From positions 62,001 through 126,000 of the forward strand of contig JAFGUB010000032.1 of assembly GCA_016938735.1 (NCBI GenBank): a stretch of 64,000 nucleotides of DNA, read 5' to 3'. The position numbers were made by a program, and so were the translations under genes. Each line of letters starts with the position of its first letter. The first letter of the stretch is position 1. This document shows, piece by piece, positions 37,829-47,384 of the stretch. The DNA is from Campylobacterales bacterium (GTDB lineage: Bacteria > Campylobacterota > Campylobacteria > Campylobacterales > Sulfurimonadaceae). A model generated the notes under the pieces. It made no database searches. It was not told the DNA's origin and was given only the letters and a program-made list of their open reading frames with translations.

Positions 37829-39187
37829 ATGAAACTAGTCAAAATGAGTCTTGCAGCAGCGATGCTAATGGGCGTAAACGCGTTTGCACTCGAAAACGTA
37901 AAAATAAGCGGAAATGCGCAACTTGTCTATCACACACAAGACATTGCACTCGGTGCCTTGAACGAAGAGTCAACAGATCTGTTTGACAAAGATAGCAGTG
38001 CGGCTGATGCAGCACTTCACTTGAATGTATCTGCTGACTTGACCCCTGGAATTAGCGCTGGTGCTTCTTATACTGCTGTCTCTACACTTGGCCTTGAGAA
38101 CAATTTCGTCAGCAGCATTTGGGGTGGTTCACATAAGCCAACAGCAGCTACTGGTGCAACATTTCCTGCCGGTGCAGAAGGTGCGCTTGGTGCTCCCGGA
38201 ATCAAAGTAGAAAACGCCTCGTGGTTTGATGAAGCATGGTTGGCTGCTACATATAGCAAAACAACAGCCAAGCTCGGTCGTATGCAACTTGATACGCCTT
38301 TGGCATTTAGCGAATCTTGGTCTGTTGAAACAAACACCTTTGAAAGTATCGTAGCGCTTGTTCAAGAAATTCCGGATACTACGGTTGTGCTTGCTTATAT
38401 CGGCAATGGTAATGGTAACGAGACGTTCGGTCAAAACGAAAGTAGTTGGGTAACTACAGATGCTGCTACTGGATTGGTTACTGGTGCTACTTTTAAAGCG
38501 GTAAATCATACTGTTGCGGCCATTGTTAACGAAGAGGGTAAATTCACTACCTATGGTGTTGATGGGGCTTATGCTGCTGCAGTGATCAACAATTCATTCC
38601 AGCCGCTGACCGTTCAGGCTTGGTATTATGACGTGACTCGCTTGGCGCAAGCGTTTTGGGTCCAAGCTGATCTCTCTATGGAAGGACTTTCACTGGGTGG
38701 TCAATTTACCTCTTTGACATTAGACGAGAGCGTACTTGACAGTGCTGATTCAGATACTGCTTTTGCTGTAATGGCTGCTTACGAGATGAAAGATATGCTC
38801 AAAGCAAAAGTAGCCTATTCAGTTACAAGTGATAACGATGCAGGCAAATCTCTGGGTGCAGCCGGCTTCAACACTGCTACGTCAACCGGTGCTTCTAAGC
38901 TCTACACAGAGGCATGGTGGAACTATGGATACATCGTTCGCAATGATACATCTGCCTTCAATGTGACTCTCGAAGGCAATGTCAATGGTATGTTTGATCT
39001 TGCAGGATACTACACAGCAACTACCTCTGATGCTTCAGATGTCGACATGAATGAGCTGACTGTTGTAGCCAGCAAAACATTTGGCCCTTTGGATGCCTCT
39101 TTGGTCTATATCATGACTGATGCTGACGATCAAAATGATGGTGATGCCTATAATATTGTTCAGGCGTACCTGACTTACAACTTCTAA
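37829..39187 (+). CDS. Outer-membrane porin, epsilon-type (paralogue 2)
   Basis: The 452-residue product has a signal peptide (cleavage after AFA, residue 20) and ends with QAYLTYNF, a barrel-closing C-terminal Phe. It shares long segments with the next gene: FDKD, SAGASYTA, STLGLENN, ENASWFDEAWLA, GRMQLDTPLAFSE and the DDQNDGDAYNI ending. AAGGAAGA precedes the ATG. Base composition is visibly lower in GC than in paralogue 3, and it contains no TACATGTA copy, whereas paralogue 3 has one in the equivalent ALHxNVSAD segment. A terminator separates the two genes. Confidence 0.88.
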   Translation: MKLVKMSLAAAMLMGVNAFALENVKISGNAQLVYHTQDIALGALNEESTDLFDKDSSAADAALHLNVSADLTPGISAGASYTAVSTLGLENNFVSSIWGGSHKPTAATGATFPAGAEGALGAPGIKVENASWFDEAWLAATYSKTTAKLGRMQLDTPLAFSESWSVETNTFESIVALVQEIPDTTVVLAYIGNGNGNETFGQNESSWVTTDAATGLVTGATFKAVNHTVAAIVNEEGKFTTYGVDGAYAAAVINNSFQPLTVQAWYYDVTRLAQAFWVQADLSMEGLSLGGQFTSLTLDESVLDSADSDTAFAVMAAYEMKDMLKAKVAYSVTSDNDAGKSLGAAGFNTATSTGASKLYTEAWWNYGYIVRNDTSAFNVTLEGNVNGMFDLAGYYTATTSDASDVDMNELTVVASKTFGPLDASLVYIMTDADDQNDGDAYNIVQAYLTYNF

Positions 39188-39192
39188 CTCGC

Positions 39193-39235
39193 TTCATTGC
39201 GCATGAACTGCGCAATGAATATTCCTCATTCTTTT
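39193..39235 (+). terminator. Terminator between the two tandem porins
   Basis: An 11-bp perfect stem (39193-39203 with 39209-39219, core CATTGCGCA) with a five-base loop, followed by a T-rich but interrupted tract. Confidence 0.75.
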
Positions 39236-39301
39236 TATTTTGCATCATGTTTTTGTATATATTTTAATCAATCAGTTGTATCCTCCTATTCCGCTGAATG
39301 T

Positions 39302-39307
39302 TACAAT
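39302..39307 (+). promoter_or_regulatory. -10 element of porin paralogue 3
   Basis: TACAAT 33 bases before the ATG; together with the terminator upstream it shows that the two porins can be expressed separately. Confidence 0.45.
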
Positions 39308-39339
39308 CTGCCTGTTTAATTCAAAACAAGGAAGATGGA

Positions 39340-40587
39340 ATGAAATCAATCAAAATGAGCCTCGCAGCCGTGATGTTGCTTGGAGCCAGTGCCTATGCGC
39401 TTGAGAATACAAAAATTGGTGGATCCGCTCAGTTGTTCTACCACTCAACCGATAGCGGTGATGTGGATATGTTCGATAAAGATGCGAGTAATGCCGATGC
39501 CGCCTTACATGTAAACGTCTCTGCGGATTTGACGAGCGGTATCAGTGCGGGCGCTTCGTATACGGCGATCTCCACTTTGGGTCTTGAAAACAACCTTGTC
39601 AGCAACACATGGAGTAGCGCGCATAAGATCAAAGCCGGCACGGGCCAAACCTTCGGTGCGGCTGCCGGCGGCGTGAAGGTAGAAAACGCATCATGGTTCG
39701 ATGAGGCGTGGCTGGCCGGAACGTATGCCAACACCACGGCAAAAATCGGTCGTATGCAGCTTGATACTCCGCTCGCCTTTTCTGAGATGTGGTCGGTTGA
39801 TGTCAATACCTTTGAAGCGGCTGTCCTGCTCAACCAAGATATTCCTTCGACAACCGTCGTTTTGGCTTATGTCGGTAACGGTAACGGGACGGAGTTTTTC
39901 GGTGAAGATCGCGCCGGTGCGGTTGGTTTTGGCTACGTCAATCACAAAGGCGAATTTGCGACATTTGGAACCGACGGTGCTTACGCCGCAGGTGCGATCA
40001 ACAACTCTTTTGAGCCTTTGACCGTTCAGGCGTGGTACTATGACGTCACCCGTCTGGTGCAAGCTTATTGGTTGCAAGCCGACCTCTCTATGCAAGGTGT
40101 GCTGCTTGGAGCACAATACAGCGCCCATGAGCTCGACACCAAAACTGGTGCAAAAGGGACCGATTCAAACGTCTTCGCAGTTATGGCCGGATATGAGATG
40201 GCTGATGTTGCTACGCTCAAAGTCGCTTATTCGTCTGTAGCAGAAGATTTCGCGGCAGGGTTTAATACCGCGACCAACATGGCGTTTGCCCAGTCAAAAC
40301 TCTATACCGAAGCGTGGTGGAACTACGGCTATATCACACGCGCCGATACCTCAGCAATGAACGTTGCTTTGAGCGGTTCGGTGCCTGAGATCGTCGATCT
40401 TGCCGCGTTTTATACCGCAACCTCTTCAGATGTCGATGCCAACGAGATGACGGAGCTGACCGTAACCGCCAGCCGCTCTTTTGGACCGCTTGATACCTCT
40501 TTGGTGTGGATCATGGCGGACGCGGAAGATCAAAACGACGGTGACGCCTATAATATCGCTCAAGTCTATCTGACGTACAATTTTTAA
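39340..40587 (+). CDS. Outer-membrane porin, epsilon-type (paralogue 3)
   Basis: The 415-residue product has a signal peptide (cleavage after SAYA) and ends QVYLTYNF. It is a tandem duplicate of the gene at 37829 and is shorter in two loop regions, which are likely surface-exposed. CAAGGAAG precedes the ATG at 39340; an in-frame ATG at 39298 would precede the -10 box. A TTACATGTAA at 39505 turns the ALHL of paralogue 2 into ALHV here, a direct view of the palindrome arising within a duplicated gene. Confidence 0.88.
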   Translation: MKSIKMSLAAVMLLGASAYALENTKIGGSAQLFYHSTDSGDVDMFDKDASNADAALHVNVSADLTSGISAGASYTAISTLGLENNLVSNTWSSAHKIKAGTGQTFGAAAGGVKVENASWFDEAWLAGTYANTTAKIGRMQLDTPLAFSEMWSVDVNTFEAAVLLNQDIPSTTVVLAYVGNGNGTEFFGEDRAGAVGFGYVNHKGEFATFGTDGAYAAGAINNSFEPLTVQAWYYDVTRLVQAYWLQADLSMQGVLLGAQYSAHELDTKTGAKGTDSNVFAVMAGYEMADVATLKVAYSSVAEDFAAGFNTATNMAFAQSKLYTEAWWNYGYITRADTSAMNVALSGSVPEIVDLAAFYTATSSDVDANEMTELTVTASRSFGPLDTSLVWIMADAEDQNDGDAYNIAQVYLTYNF

Positions 40588-40634
40588 GTGTACATGTAAC
40601 GCATCGCTTTGATCGGTGCTGCGCTGCACTACGC

Positions 40635-40640
40635 TATAAT
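40635..40640 (+). promoter_or_regulatory. -10 element of the ABC permease gene
   Basis: TATAAT in the context ACGCTATAATC, 23 bases before the ATG; AAAGGGGAG serves as ribosome binding site. Confidence 0.45.
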
Positions 40641-40662
40641 CTCCCCAAAAAAAGGGGAGTCC

Positions 40663-41631
40663 ATGTCTTCACTTCTCCTTCGTAAAATGCTCTACCTGTT
40701 GGGCATGACGCTGTTGATCTCTTTTATCTCCTTTGTAGCGATCAACGCGGCGCCCAACTCTTTTCTCTCCGCAGGCGAACTCAATCCCAACATGACCCCC
40801 CAAGCGATTGAGCGGCTTAAACAGGTGTACGGTCTGGACAAGCCGATGCTTGAGCAGTATGTCGGCTGGCTTTGGAGTATGGCGCATCTGGATTTTGGCG
40901 TCTCGTTTGTAAGCGGGCAGAGTGTGATTGACGAGATCGCCAAACGGCTTCCGATCACTTTGAGCATGAACATTGCGGCGCTGATCGCCGTATTTGCGCT
41001 CTCCATCTGGCTGGGGATCAAAGCGGCGGTTTCGTTTGAACACCGCAGCGACCATCTAATCCGGCAGATTTCGCTGATCTCTTTTGCGATGCCCTCATTT
41101 TATCTGGCGCTGCTGGGCATGTTGCTCTTTAGTGTCTGGTTGGGTTGGTTACCGATTGCGGGGGTGCATTCGGTCGAACCCAAAAGCGGTTTGGCGTATT
41201 ATCTGGATATGGTCTATCATCTGATCTTGCCGGTGGGGGTGATGGTCTTTGTCTCCATCGGGAGCATGACGCTCTACATCCGCTCGCTCACGCTAGAGAT
41301 CCTCAAAAGCGACTACCTCTTTTTTGCCCGTGCGCGCGGACTCTCCGAACGGACTATTTTACGCCGTTATATTCTGCCTAATCTTTTGCCGCCGGTAGTG
41401 ACCTTGCTGGGGCTTTCGCTGCCGGGACTCATCGGCGGCAGTGTCATTTTGGAGGCGATTTTCGGGATCGAGGGGATGGGGCAGCTCTTTTATCTGAGCG
41501 CTTTGAGTCGGGACTATCCGGTGATTATGGGGATTTTGACGGTAGGGGCGCTGCTGACGCTGCTGGGCAACATGAGCGCAGATCTGCTGCTCATGCGCCT
41601 AAGCCCCTTTATGAAGCGCAGCGTTAGTTAA
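40663..41631 (+). CDS. Oligopeptide/dipeptide-type ABC transporter permease, orphan
   Basis: The 322-residue product has the DppB/OppB layout: an N-terminal helix, a periplasmic region (YGLDKPMLEQYVGWLWSMAHLDFGVS), five further helices and the EAA-type loop RARGLSERTILRRYILPN. It should move peptides, nickel or similar solutes with a second permease, ATPases and a binding protein, none of which is nearby. The true start is ATG 40663; upstream sequence is the promoter. Convergent with nusA, overlapping by 8 bases. Confidence 0.85.
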   Translation: MSSLLLRKMLYLLGMTLLISFISFVAINAAPNSFLSAGELNPNMTPQAIERLKQVYGLDKPMLEQYVGWLWSMAHLDFGVSFVSGQSVIDEIAKRLPITLSMNIAALIAVFALSIWLGIKAAVSFEHRSDHLIRQISLISFAMPSFYLALLGMLLFSVWLGWLPIAGVHSVEPKSGLAYYLDMVYHLILPVGVMVFVSIGSMTLYIRSLTLEILKSDYLFFARARGLSERTILRRYILPNLLPPVVTLLGLSLPGLIGGSVILEAIFGIEGMGQLFYLSALSRDYPVIMGILTVGALLTLLGNMSADLLLMRLSPFMKRSVS

Positions 41632-42742
41632 AGAGGGCTTGAAGCGAGGAGATATCCTCTTTTTTCTCCTCTTTGGGACCGGAGCCGCTTTGCTCGACAA
41701 GCTCGATCTCATAACCCGTAATCATCGAGGCCAGGCGGATATTGATACCGCTTTTGCCGATCGCTTTGGACTTTTGATCGCTGGGCAGGGTGACGATTGC
41801 TTTACGCGTCTCTTCGTTTTCACTGCTTTCGATGCGCACGGTGGAGATGATCGCCGGAGACATGGCGCGGGCGATAAAGAGCTCCGGAACCGTCGTATAC
41901 TCGATACAGTCGATGCTCTCACCGCAAAGCTCTTCGCTCACGGCATTGATCCGCACACCCTTCACGCCGACGGTGGCCCCAATGGGATCGATTTTGGGGT
42001 GGGTGGTATAAAGGGCGATTTTGGCGCGTTCTCCGGGGATGCGGGCGGAGCGCTCGATCACGACGGCACCGTCTTTGATCTCGGGCACCTCAAGGGCGAG
42101 CAGTTCGTCTAGAAACTTCGGCGAGGTGCGCGAAAGTTCGATCTGGATGCCGTTTTGCTTGTCGATATGGACGCGGCGCACCACGGCCTGCACCATATCG
42201 CCGACTTTGAATTTCTCCCCTTTGATACGGCTCTTCATCGGCAGCACGGCGCGCACTTCATCGACTTCGATATAGGTGTTTTGTTCATGATCGACACGGG
42301 TGACACGGCCTGAGGCGATGGTGCCGATCTTGTTTTTGTATTTGTTGTAGAGCTCATCTTCGACGAGTCTCTGGATGTGAAATTCGATCTCCCGGTGCAG
42401 GTTCATGGCTGCCGTGCGTCCGTACGTTTCAAGATCGTGCTCGATTTGAAATTGATCGCCGACCTCGATCTCGTCATCGCTCTCTTTGGCTTCGCTGAGT
42501 GCCATATAGGCTTCGGCATGTTCACTGGAGAGCTCGGGTGCATCATCGGTGACGACCGTAATCATCTGATAGAGTTTGACCGACTTTTTTTTCAGGTCAA
42601 TTTCCGCTTCAAAGTCAAAATGTTCGTTGATGACGCGCTTGGCCGTCTGAATAAAGGCTGTTTTGATTCCCTCTTGCACCTTGTCCGGGGCAAGTCCCTT
42701 TTCATGGGCGATGGAGTCGATGATATCCAAAATATTTTCCAT
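41624..42742 (-). CDS. nusA: Transcription termination/antitermination factor NusA
   Basis: NusA binds RNA polymerase and modulates pausing, termination and antitermination. The 372-residue product has the N-terminal polymerase-binding domain, an S1 domain at about 135-200 (GTIASGRVTRVDHEQNTYIE) and two KH domains (KIDPIGATVGVKGVRI and SDQKSKAIGKSGINIRLAS). It lacks the C-terminal acidic repeats of E. coli NusA, as is usual outside Gammaproteobacteria. Confidence 0.95.
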   Translation of the reverse strand: MENILDIIDSIAHEKGLAPDKVQEGIKTAFIQTAKRVINEHFDFEAEIDLKKKSVKLYQMITVVTDDAPELSSEHAEAYMALSEAKESDDEIEVGDQFQIEHDLETYGRTAAMNLHREIEFHIQRLVEDELYNKYKNKIGTIASGRVTRVDHEQNTYIEVDEVRAVLPMKSRIKGEKFKVGDMVQAVVRRVHIDKQNGIQIELSRTSPKFLDELLALEVPEIKDGAVVIERSARIPGERAKIALYTTHPKIDPIGATVGVKGVRINAVSEELCGESIDCIEYTTVPELFIARAMSPAIISTVRIESSENEETRKAIVTLPSDQKSKAIGKSGINIRLASMITGYEIELVEQSGSGPKEEKKEDISSLQALFN

Positions 42743-42875
42743 AGTGATTCCTTCTGGTTAATGCGTCGTGTTCATAAAAAATGGCTGTAAAAGGGGAGTC
42801 AATTTATGAAGACGGATATTATAGCACACCTGACGCTACATGTAAACTTTTAGAGCGGATTAACACGCCCTTGGC

Positions 42876-42881
42876 TATAAT
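42876..42881 (+). promoter_or_regulatory. -10 element of the HP0268-type gene/miaB operon
   Basis: TATAAT in the context GGCTATAATGC, 35 bases before the ATG, with a CAGGAG ribosome binding site. A TACATGTA copy (42836) lies 40 bases upstream. Confidence 0.5.
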
Positions 42882-42916
42882 GCAGCCTATTTTTAGACCA
42901 CTTCACAGGAGTACAC

Positions 42917-43159
42917 ATGGAGCTCAAACTCGCCCGAACCGAGCCAAGCGGCAAGCCAAAAAAGACCGATATCGACAAGATCGACGAGCAGCTTAGTAAG
43001 CACGACACGACGATTCTCTATTTCGACCGTGAGAATTCACACAAAGATCTGCTTGAGCTACAAGACCACTACGAAGCCAAAGGGCGCAGTTTCTATATGC
43101 GCGAAGTGCGCTACGGTCTGGCCGATACCGAGTACATGTATGAGGTTCATATCCTCTAA
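42917..43159 (+). CDS. HP0268-family small protein
   Basis: The 80-residue product resembles the epsilon-specific HP0268 family (start [21 protein letters not shown], end [15 protein letters not shown]). The Helicobacter pylori member has been reported to have nicking endonuclease and ribonuclease activity; whether that holds here is unknown. The stop TAA shares its last A with the miaB ATG, so the genes are coupled. The YMY near the end is encoded by a palindrome (43132). Confidence 0.8.
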   Translation: MELKLARTEPSGKPKKTDIDKIDEQLSKHDTTILYFDRENSHKDLLELQDHYEAKGRSFYMREVRYGLADTEYMYEVHIL

Positions 43160-44460
43160 TGGGCAAAAAGCTCTTTATCGAGACTTTGGGTTGCGCCATG
43201 AACGTGCGCGATTCCGAGCACATGATTGCCGAGCTTGGAGCGCATGAAGATTATGAGCTCACCACGGAAGCGGGTGAAGCCGATCTGATCATCATCAATA
43301 CCTGCTCCGTGCGTGAAAAGCCCGTACATAAGCTCTTTTCGGAGCTGGGGGCTTTGAATAAAAGCAAAAAGAGCGGTGCTAAAATTGGCGTGGCGGGGTG
43401 TACTGCGTCACATTTGGGCAAAGAGATCATCACCCGCGCCCCTTTTGTCAATTTTGTGCTGGGCGCGCGCAACGTCTCGAAGATCACCGAGGTGATCCAC
43501 CGCGATAAGGCGGTTGAGACGCAGATTGATTACGACGAGTCGCAATACGCCTTCAAAGATTTTCGCTCCAGCCCTTACAAATCTTTTATCAACATCTCCA
43601 TCGGTTGCGATAAGCAGTGCACCTTTTGCATTGTTCCGCACACGCGCGGCGAAGAGGTCTCGATCCCTGCCGAGCTCGTGGTTGCGGAGGCGCGCAAAAG
43701 CGTAGCACGCGGTGCCAAAGAGGTCTTTTTGCTGGGGCAGAACGTCAACAACTACGGCCGCCGCTTCTCCGGGGCGCATGAGAAGATCAATTTTACGGGT
43801 TTGCTGCGCCTTGTTAGCGAGATCGAAGGGCTTGAGCGCATCCGTTTTACCTCACCGCATCCGTTGCATATGGATGACGCCTTTTTAGAGGAGTTCGCGC
43901 GTAATCCCAAAATCTGCAAGTCCATGCACATGCCGCTTCAGTCGGGCTCGACCGAATTGCTGCGGCGCATGAAGCGGGGTTACTCCAAGGAGTGGTTTTT
44001 GGACCGCGCCAAAAAACTGCGCAGTATGATTCCCGATGTCTCGATTAGTACGGACATTATTGTAGGTTTTCCGGGGGAGAGCGAAAACGATTTCCTCGAT
44101 ACTTTAGAGGTGGTCGGTGCGGTAGAGTTCGATCAGCTCTTTAGCTTCAAATACTCCCCGCGTCCGCACACCGAAGCGAGCCATTACGCGGATACGGTAG
44201 ATGAAGAGCTTGGCTCACGGCGTCTGGCGCATTTGCAGGATTATCACAATGCGATTTTGGATCGGCGCAGCGGACGGATGCTGGGCAAAGAGGTAGTGGT
44301 CTATTTTGAAGAGGCCAAAGAGAACGGCTTCATATCAGGGCGCAGCGACAACAATCTGCTGGTGCGTGTCCAAGGGGATGCCTCCTTGCTGGGCACACTG
44401 CGCCGCGTGCAGATCATTCACACTTCACGGCTCTCTTATGAGGGTCGGCTTCTCGGATGA
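43159..44460 (+). CDS. miaB: tRNA-2-methylthio-N6-dimethylallyladenosine synthase MiaB
   Basis: MiaB adds a methylthio group to i6A37 in tRNA. The 433-residue product has the UPF0004 cluster cysteines C12, C49 and C81, the radical-SAM cluster C150, C154 and C157 (GCDKQCTFC) and a C-terminal TRAM domain. It is distinguished from RimO (49371 in this window) by its sequence around both clusters. Coupled at both ends to its neighbours. Confidence 0.96.
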   Translation: MGKKLFIETLGCAMNVRDSEHMIAELGAHEDYELTTEAGEADLIIINTCSVREKPVHKLFSELGALNKSKKSGAKIGVAGCTASHLGKEIITRAPFVNFVLGARNVSKITEVIHRDKAVETQIDYDESQYAFKDFRSSPYKSFINISIGCDKQCTFCIVPHTRGEEVSIPAELVVAEARKSVARGAKEVFLLGQNVNNYGRRFSGAHEKINFTGLLRLVSEIEGLERIRFTSPHPLHMDDAFLEEFARNPKICKSMHMPLQSGSTELLRRMKRGYSKEWFLDRAKKLRSMIPDVSISTDIIVGFPGESENDFLDTLEVVGAVEFDQLFSFKYSPRPHTEASHYADTVDEELGSRRLAHLQDYHNAILDRRSGRMLGKEVVVYFEEAKENGFISGRSDNNLLVRVQGDASLLGTLRRVQIIHTSRLSYEGRLLG

Positions 44461-45089
44461 AAAAGCGCAAAAAGCAACTGCTACGCACTTTGGCACTTTG
44501 GGCTTTGCCGCCGATCGGTGCGCTGCTCATTCGCTTCATTTACCTTACATGTAAGAAGACCTTTCACGTTGAAGCGCCCATCGGCGAAGCGCCCGTGATC
44601 TTTGTTTTTTGGCACGGTGATCTGCTGATGCAGCCTTACATGTATGCCCATCTTCGACCCTCTCCCAAAGCCAATGTCGTGATCAGCGACCATTTCGACG
44701 GCATGATCATCGCCAAAGTGATGCGCTACTTTTCGCTTGGAACGATACACGGCTCTTCCAATCGCAGCGCCGCGCGGGTGCTGTTTCAGGCGATCGGATC
44801 GCTCAAAGAGGGGTATGACATCGGCATTACGCCTGATGGTCCCAAGGGGCCGCGTCATGAGCTGGCGGATGGGGTGGTCGTCATGGCGCATAAAGCCAAA
44901 GCGCTGGTGGTCGTTTATAGCTGTGTCCCTTCGCGCTACTGGCAGCTTCCAAGCTGGGATCGTTTTACCATTCCCAAACCCTTTAGCCGACTCGATTTTT
45001 ACGCCTCTGCACCGCTACAGCTTGAGGGGATGGCGCTAGAGGATGCGAAGGTACTTGTCAAAGAGGAGCTGATGCGCCATGCGTTTTAA
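44457..45089 (+). CDS. DUF374-family lysophospholipid acyltransferase
   Basis: The 210-residue product has an N-terminal membrane segment ([19 protein letters not shown]) and the acyltransferase-like motifs of DUF374: [25 protein letters not shown] and [12 protein letters not shown]. The family is related to the lysophospholipid and lipid A acyltransferases. Its substrate is unknown, an inner-membrane lipid being likely. The start overlaps miaB by 4 bases and the end overlaps the next gene by 11. Confidence 0.82.
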   Translation: MKKRKKQLLRTLALWALPPIGALLIRFIYLTCKKTFHVEAPIGEAPVIFVFWHGDLLMQPYMYAHLRPSPKANVVISDHFDGMIIAKVMRYFSLGTIHGSSNRSAARVLFQAIGSLKEGYDIGITPDGPKGPRHELADGVVVMAHKAKALVVVYSCVPSRYWQLPSWDRFTIPKPFSRLDFYASAPLQLEGMALEDAKVLVKEELMRHAF

Positions 45090-45534
45090 CAGTTGGGTGT
45101 TTATTGCGGGGGTGGTGGCGCTGAGTCTAGGCTACTTTCTGTTTAACCCCTCCTATGAGCGCTCACTGGAAGCAAAATTCTATTACACCATCGGCTCATA
45201 CGCGGAGGCGGAGCGGCTTGCCAAAGAAGCGTTTGCCCTCAATCCTTACAACCGGATGGCCTCTACCGTGATGGTGCAGTCGCAGACGGCGCTGCGTTTT
45301 GTACGCTATATTGAGGAGTCCAAGCGCTATCTTGATGAGATTTCTAAAATAGCCGCTTCATCACCGATCGGCGATGCACAACGAGCCAAAGTAAGGATGA
45401 TGTGCGAGATTATGATGGCTCAGTTTGAAAAAATTTCGGCCACTGTCGTGACGGATCGCTCCTTGGTGGACGAGGCGTCGGCGTATCATGAAAAGTTTAG
45501 GCTCCTGCATGACAAAGTCGCTCAAAGACCATAA
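45079..45534 (+). CDS. Single-pass membrane hypothetical protein with TPR-like helix pairs
   Basis: The 151-residue product has one N-terminal membrane helix (WVFIAGVVALSLGYFLF) and a soluble helical domain with one clear TPR-like unit (YYTIGSYAEAERLAKEAFALNPYNRMA). No enzymatic motif. The end overlaps the Xer gene start by 26 bases. It could be an accessory protein of the GspL/PilN/PilO-like genes further downstream, but only position argues for it. Confidence 0.6.
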   Translation: MRFNSWVFIAGVVALSLGYFLFNPSYERSLEAKFYYTIGSYAEAERLAKEAFALNPYNRMASTVMVQSQTALRFVRYIEESKRYLDEISKIAASSPIGDAQRAKVRMMCEIMMAQFEKISATVVTDRSLVDEASAYHEKFRLLHDKVAQRP

Positions 45535-46363
45535 ACGCGCCTTTTTGGACTACTTAGGCGAGATACGCGGCTATAGTGATGCGACGCTCAAAACCTACGA
45601 TGAAGCACTGTCGCAGATGCTTGCATACGGCGAAATCGAAGCGATCAAAGAGGGGTATGCGATCAACTTGATGCCTTTGCGTCTGCACATTGCCCCGCTC
45701 AAAGCCAAAACCATCGCCAAAAAGCTCAGCGCCATTCGTAGTTTTGCGACCTATTTAAAGAAGCGCGGCATACATGTAACGCTGCGCGGCGATGAGTCGA
45801 TCAAAGTACCCAAAACCCTTCCCAAGCCGGTGCCCCACATGCATATTATGGAAGCGGTGGCGCATGCCGATCTGAAGCCTAAACTGGTGGTTTTGATGCT
45901 CTATGCTTTAGGATTGAGAATCAGTGAGTTGTCGTCGCTCAGGCTCGAGCAGATCAGCCAATCGTGGGTGCGGGTGATGGGAAAAGGGCGCAAAGAGCGG
46001 GAAGTGCCGCTGCTCCCTTTGGTGCGCGATTTGATCCAAGAGTACCAAGAACGTTACACTCCGAAACAGTTTCTGTTCGAATCGAGAGGCGATAGATTAA
46101 GCGAAAATAGTTTAAGATATATGGTTACGAAGCTTTTTAAAGATTCGGCTCTTAAGGTGACGCCGCATCAGTTGCGCCATGCCTTTGCTACCGAGCTGCT
46201 TGCCCATCATGCCCGCATCAATGATGTCAGTGAGCTGCTGGGTCACGCTTCGATGGCGACGACGCAGATCTATACCAAGCTGGGTTCTGTACTCAAGATG
46301 GAACATTATCTCAAAGCGCATCCGCTGTGTAAGGATAGTAGTGAAACTTCAGCGTCTCATTGA
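45509..46363 (+). CDS. Tyrosine recombinase, Xer type
   Basis: The 284-residue product has the N-terminal SAM-like domain (HKRAFLDYLGEIRGYSDATLKTYDEAL) and a complete catalytic set: R137 (LGLRISEL), H220 and R223 (HQLRHAFAT), H246 (LGHAS) and the nucleophile Y255 (TQIYTKL). No integron or phage genes are near, so it is probably the chromosome-dimer resolvase; Epsilonproteobacteria use a single XerH at a difH site. The ATG at 45509 fits best. The next gene starts within its 3-prime end. Confidence 0.85.
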   Translation: MTKSLKDHKRAFLDYLGEIRGYSDATLKTYDEALSQMLAYGEIEAIKEGYAINLMPLRLHIAPLKAKTIAKKLSAIRSFATYLKKRGIHVTLRGDESIKVPKTLPKPVPHMHIMEAVAHADLKPKLVVLMLYALGLRISELSSLRLEQISQSWVRVMGKGRKEREVPLLPLVRDLIQEYQERYTPKQFLFESRGDRLSENSLRYMVTKLFKDSALKVTPHQLRHAFATELLAHHARINDVSELLGHASMATTQIYTKLGSVLKMEHYLKAHPLCKDSSETSASH

Positions 46364-47384
46364 CCATCTCTACGACACAATCTACATCGCAATTGTCGAT
46401 CAGGGACGCTACAAAGAGATAGCCTTGCAGATCGGACGCAACAGCGATCAGGTGCAGATGCACCGCTGCTCAAATCAAGAGGAGCTTGAAGCCCTCATTG
46501 ACGAGGCGATCGGAGATTCACCCTACTTTTATATTGCACTGCTAAACAACATGGCCGATCAAGGTGCACTGCCCACATGCGATAGAAGTGCCATTAAAGC
46601 GGTTGTTGATGTGACGCTCAGTGTGACGCTTTGTATGAATAATGCGTGGATGCTCTACAGCGCCAAAGGAGCACTCGATCTTTTGCGCGAACGTCACGGT
46701 GTGTACGGGCTTGATTATATCTTTTCGCCATTTTCACTGCTACAGCGCTTTTTTGCCGATAAGATCGGGAGTGTCTGGGGGCTTTTTGTGCTGGTGCAAG
46801 AGGAGAGCGTCGCGGTGGCGGTCTTCTCATCCAATAGGCTCGAGTATGCGCGCTTCATGACAACCGATGAAAGCGAGATTGCCCTCATGGAGGCAAGTGC
46901 TTCGAGTACTTTTGAGTTCGATCATCAAAGTGATGCGTCGCAGAAGAGTCTGGGGGTGGAATCCGATGAGTTTGATTTGATTGAGGATATCGACACCCTT
47001 GAAGGCTTTGAAGGATTTGATGATATTGAAGAGCTTGATGATCTTGATAGTATCGAGAGCTTTGGTGATTTTGAACAGGTGGAAGAGGCAAAACCCGCGT
47101 CGCCTGTAGATCTGATCAAAGAGAGTACAAACCAAGATGAGGGATTCAATCTTGATTACCATCGCTTTACGCTGTTGCAGAGCGCACTTTCAGAGTATTA
47201 CGCAGACGTACGCTTTCATCAGGAGTTCGTAGAAGCGGTCTTTGTTGCCGATGCGGTTGGCCTGGGCGGTGAGTTCAAGCTTTATATCGAAGAGGAGCTC
47301 TTTATGACCCCTATTATTCGGCATATCGAGCTTCCTAAAGAGCTGTTGCGGCTCTGCAAAGAGGAGGTGCGCAGTGCGTCATAG
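46341..47384 (+). CDS. PilM/GspL-like cytoplasmic component (probable)
   Basis: The 347-residue product starts at GTG 46341 behind AAGGAT. The N-terminal half looks like an actin-like domain as in PilM/GspL: IAIVDQG near residue 16, then GLDYIFSPFSLLQRFF and LFVLVQEESVAVAVFSSNRLEYARF as a second nucleotide-type strand. An acidic low-complexity tract rich in Asp, Glu and Phe (about residues 208-251, DNA 46963-47095) links to a C-terminal part without known motifs. The function is inferred mainly from the next two genes. Confidence 0.5.
   Translation: MKLQRLIDHLYDTIYIAIVDQGRYKEIALQIGRNSDQVQMHRCSNQEELEALIDEAIGDSPYFYIALLNNMADQGALPTCDRSAIKAVVDVTLSVTLCMNNAWMLYSAKGALDLLRERHGVYGLDYIFSPFSLLQRFFADKIGSVWGLFVLVQEESVAVAVFSSNRLEYARFMTTDESEIALMEASASSTFEFDHQSDASQKSLGVESDEFDLIEDIDTLEGFEGFDDIEELDDLDSIESFGDFEQVEEAKPASPVDLIKESTNQDEGFNLDYHRFTLLQSALSEYYADVRFHQEFVEAVFVADAVGLGGEFKLYIEEELFMTPIIRHIELPKELLRLCKEEVRSAS

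Noticed and set aside
40641-40659. CTCCCC/GGGGAG hairpin covering the ribosome binding site of the ABC permease
   Set aside because: The left arm lies directly after the -10 box (40635-40640), mostly upstream of the expected transcript start, so the hairpin would not be in the RNA.
45509-46363. Xer-type recombinase as sign of a mobile element or integron
   Set aside because: No attachment repeats, cassettes, phage genes or composition change are seen; overlaps with neighbours indicate a resident gene.
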